A DNA stretch of 43,122 nt from Ornithinibacillus massiliensis (GTDB taxonomy: Bacteria; Bacillota; Bacilli; Bacillales; Amphibacillaceae), in NCBI RefSeq assembly GCF_018310345.1, contig NZ_JAGXBY010000006.1:1-43122 (forward strand), read 5' to 3'. Under the pieces are notes generated by a model. That model was not told where the DNA came from. It saw nothing but the letters and a program-made list of their open reading frames with translations, and did no database searches. Shown here one piece after another: positions 42,983 through 43,122 of the stretch. The position numbers and the translations under genes are program-made. Position 1 is the first letter of the stretch. Each line of letters starts with the position of its first letter.

Positions 42983-43122
42983 GCGACATCTGCTCGAAAA
43001 GACCTCGCAGTGTCTTCTTTACACTTTATCACAGTATAAGTGCGACATCTGCTTGAAAAGACCTCGCAGTGTCTTCTTTACACTTTATCACAGTATAAGT
43101 GCGACATCTGCTTGAAAAGACC
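42983..43122. repeat. 59-bp tandem repeat array, cut by the window end
   Basis: Units start at 42983, 43042 and 43101, the last cut after 22 bases by the window end. The first and second units differ at one visible base (CTCGAAA against CTTGAAA). Each unit contains AGTGT-ACACT and a near-palindrome CACTTTAT-ATAAGTG, so every unit can fold into two small hairpins. No reading frame or direct-repeat/spacer layout is seen. Confidence 0.85.

Noticed and set aside
42983..43122. CRISPR array at the window end
   Set aside because: The whole 59-base unit is repeated almost unchanged, with no variable spacers and no cas genes nearby.

Overview
The window is AT-rich chromosomal DNA from a low-GC Firmicute. 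The best fit is Bacillaceae of the Oceanobacillus/Virgibacillus type. This rests on AGGAGG-type ribosome sites, frequent TTG/GTG starts, Rho-independent terminators with A/U flanks, a GlcT/ptsG antitermination unit, a c-di-AMP riboswitch in front of ktrAB, CcpA-like cre sites, and family proteins such as YndM, YitT, DUF3006 and DUF2243. The genus is inferred, not demonstrated. I saw no tRNA, rRNA, insertion sequence, prophage or CRISPR array.

Layout. 1-983: the decayed C-terminus of a polymorphic nuclease toxin with an intact SUKH (SMI1/KNR4) immunity gene. 1046-2313 (minus): a CtaG-like/DUF2243 membrane pair. 2480-8801: an AbrB-family membrane protein, then a TAXI-type TRAP transporter (binding lipoprotein, DUF1850, fused permease) behind a strong promoter with an excellent cre site, then L-2-hydroxyglutarate oxidase. 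8914-11232: a potassium uptake locus with promoter, c-di-AMP riboswitch, terminator, ktrA and a frameshifted ktrB. 11440-14520: an atypical SDR, a lipoprotein metallo-beta-lactamase/HhH protein with DUF3006, and a second, membrane-anchored DUF3006-like protein. 14659-17138: galU and a frameshifted UDP-glucose dehydrogenase gene, followed by a run of 52-bp hairpin repeats ending in a terminator. 17137-22420: YitT, a GGCT-fold protein, a ParB-like protein, a secreted lipase and CorA. 22464-25718: glcT, a RAT/terminator switch and ptsG (EIICBA). 25735-30283: a histidine kinase/response regulator pair divergent from an ABC exporter. 30388-31674: a small secreted protein and a HAD phosphatase.

31815-37730 is a coherent sugar-uptake operon: a PRD regulator carrying its own EIIB-like and EIIA domains, UlaB-like EIIB, UlaA-like EIIC and a full-length transketolase. 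A cre-like site overlaps the promoter. None of the known ascorbate catabolic enzymes is present, so the substrate is open. 37744-39123 holds YndM, YciI and SRPBCC proteins. 39124-39842 is a gene-poor stretch with a 43-codon small gene, three Spo0A-box-like heptamers and a promoter. It leads into a glutamine-dependent asparagine synthetase and an exported C39-like cysteine peptidase. The window ends inside a 59-bp tandem repeat.

Three genes are broken by single-base events: the toxin (in-frame TAA), ktrB (one T short in a T run) and the UDP-glucose dehydrogenase gene (one G short). The rest of each protein reads normally, so either recent mutation or base-calling error is possible. The window shows carbon-source control at several levels (CcpA sites, GlcT antitermination, PRD/PTS control) together with c-di-AMP control of potassium uptake. 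I found no clearly new defence or mobile system. The least explained items are the transketolase-coupled PTS, the two repeat arrays, the 43-aa protein and the DUF3006 proteins.
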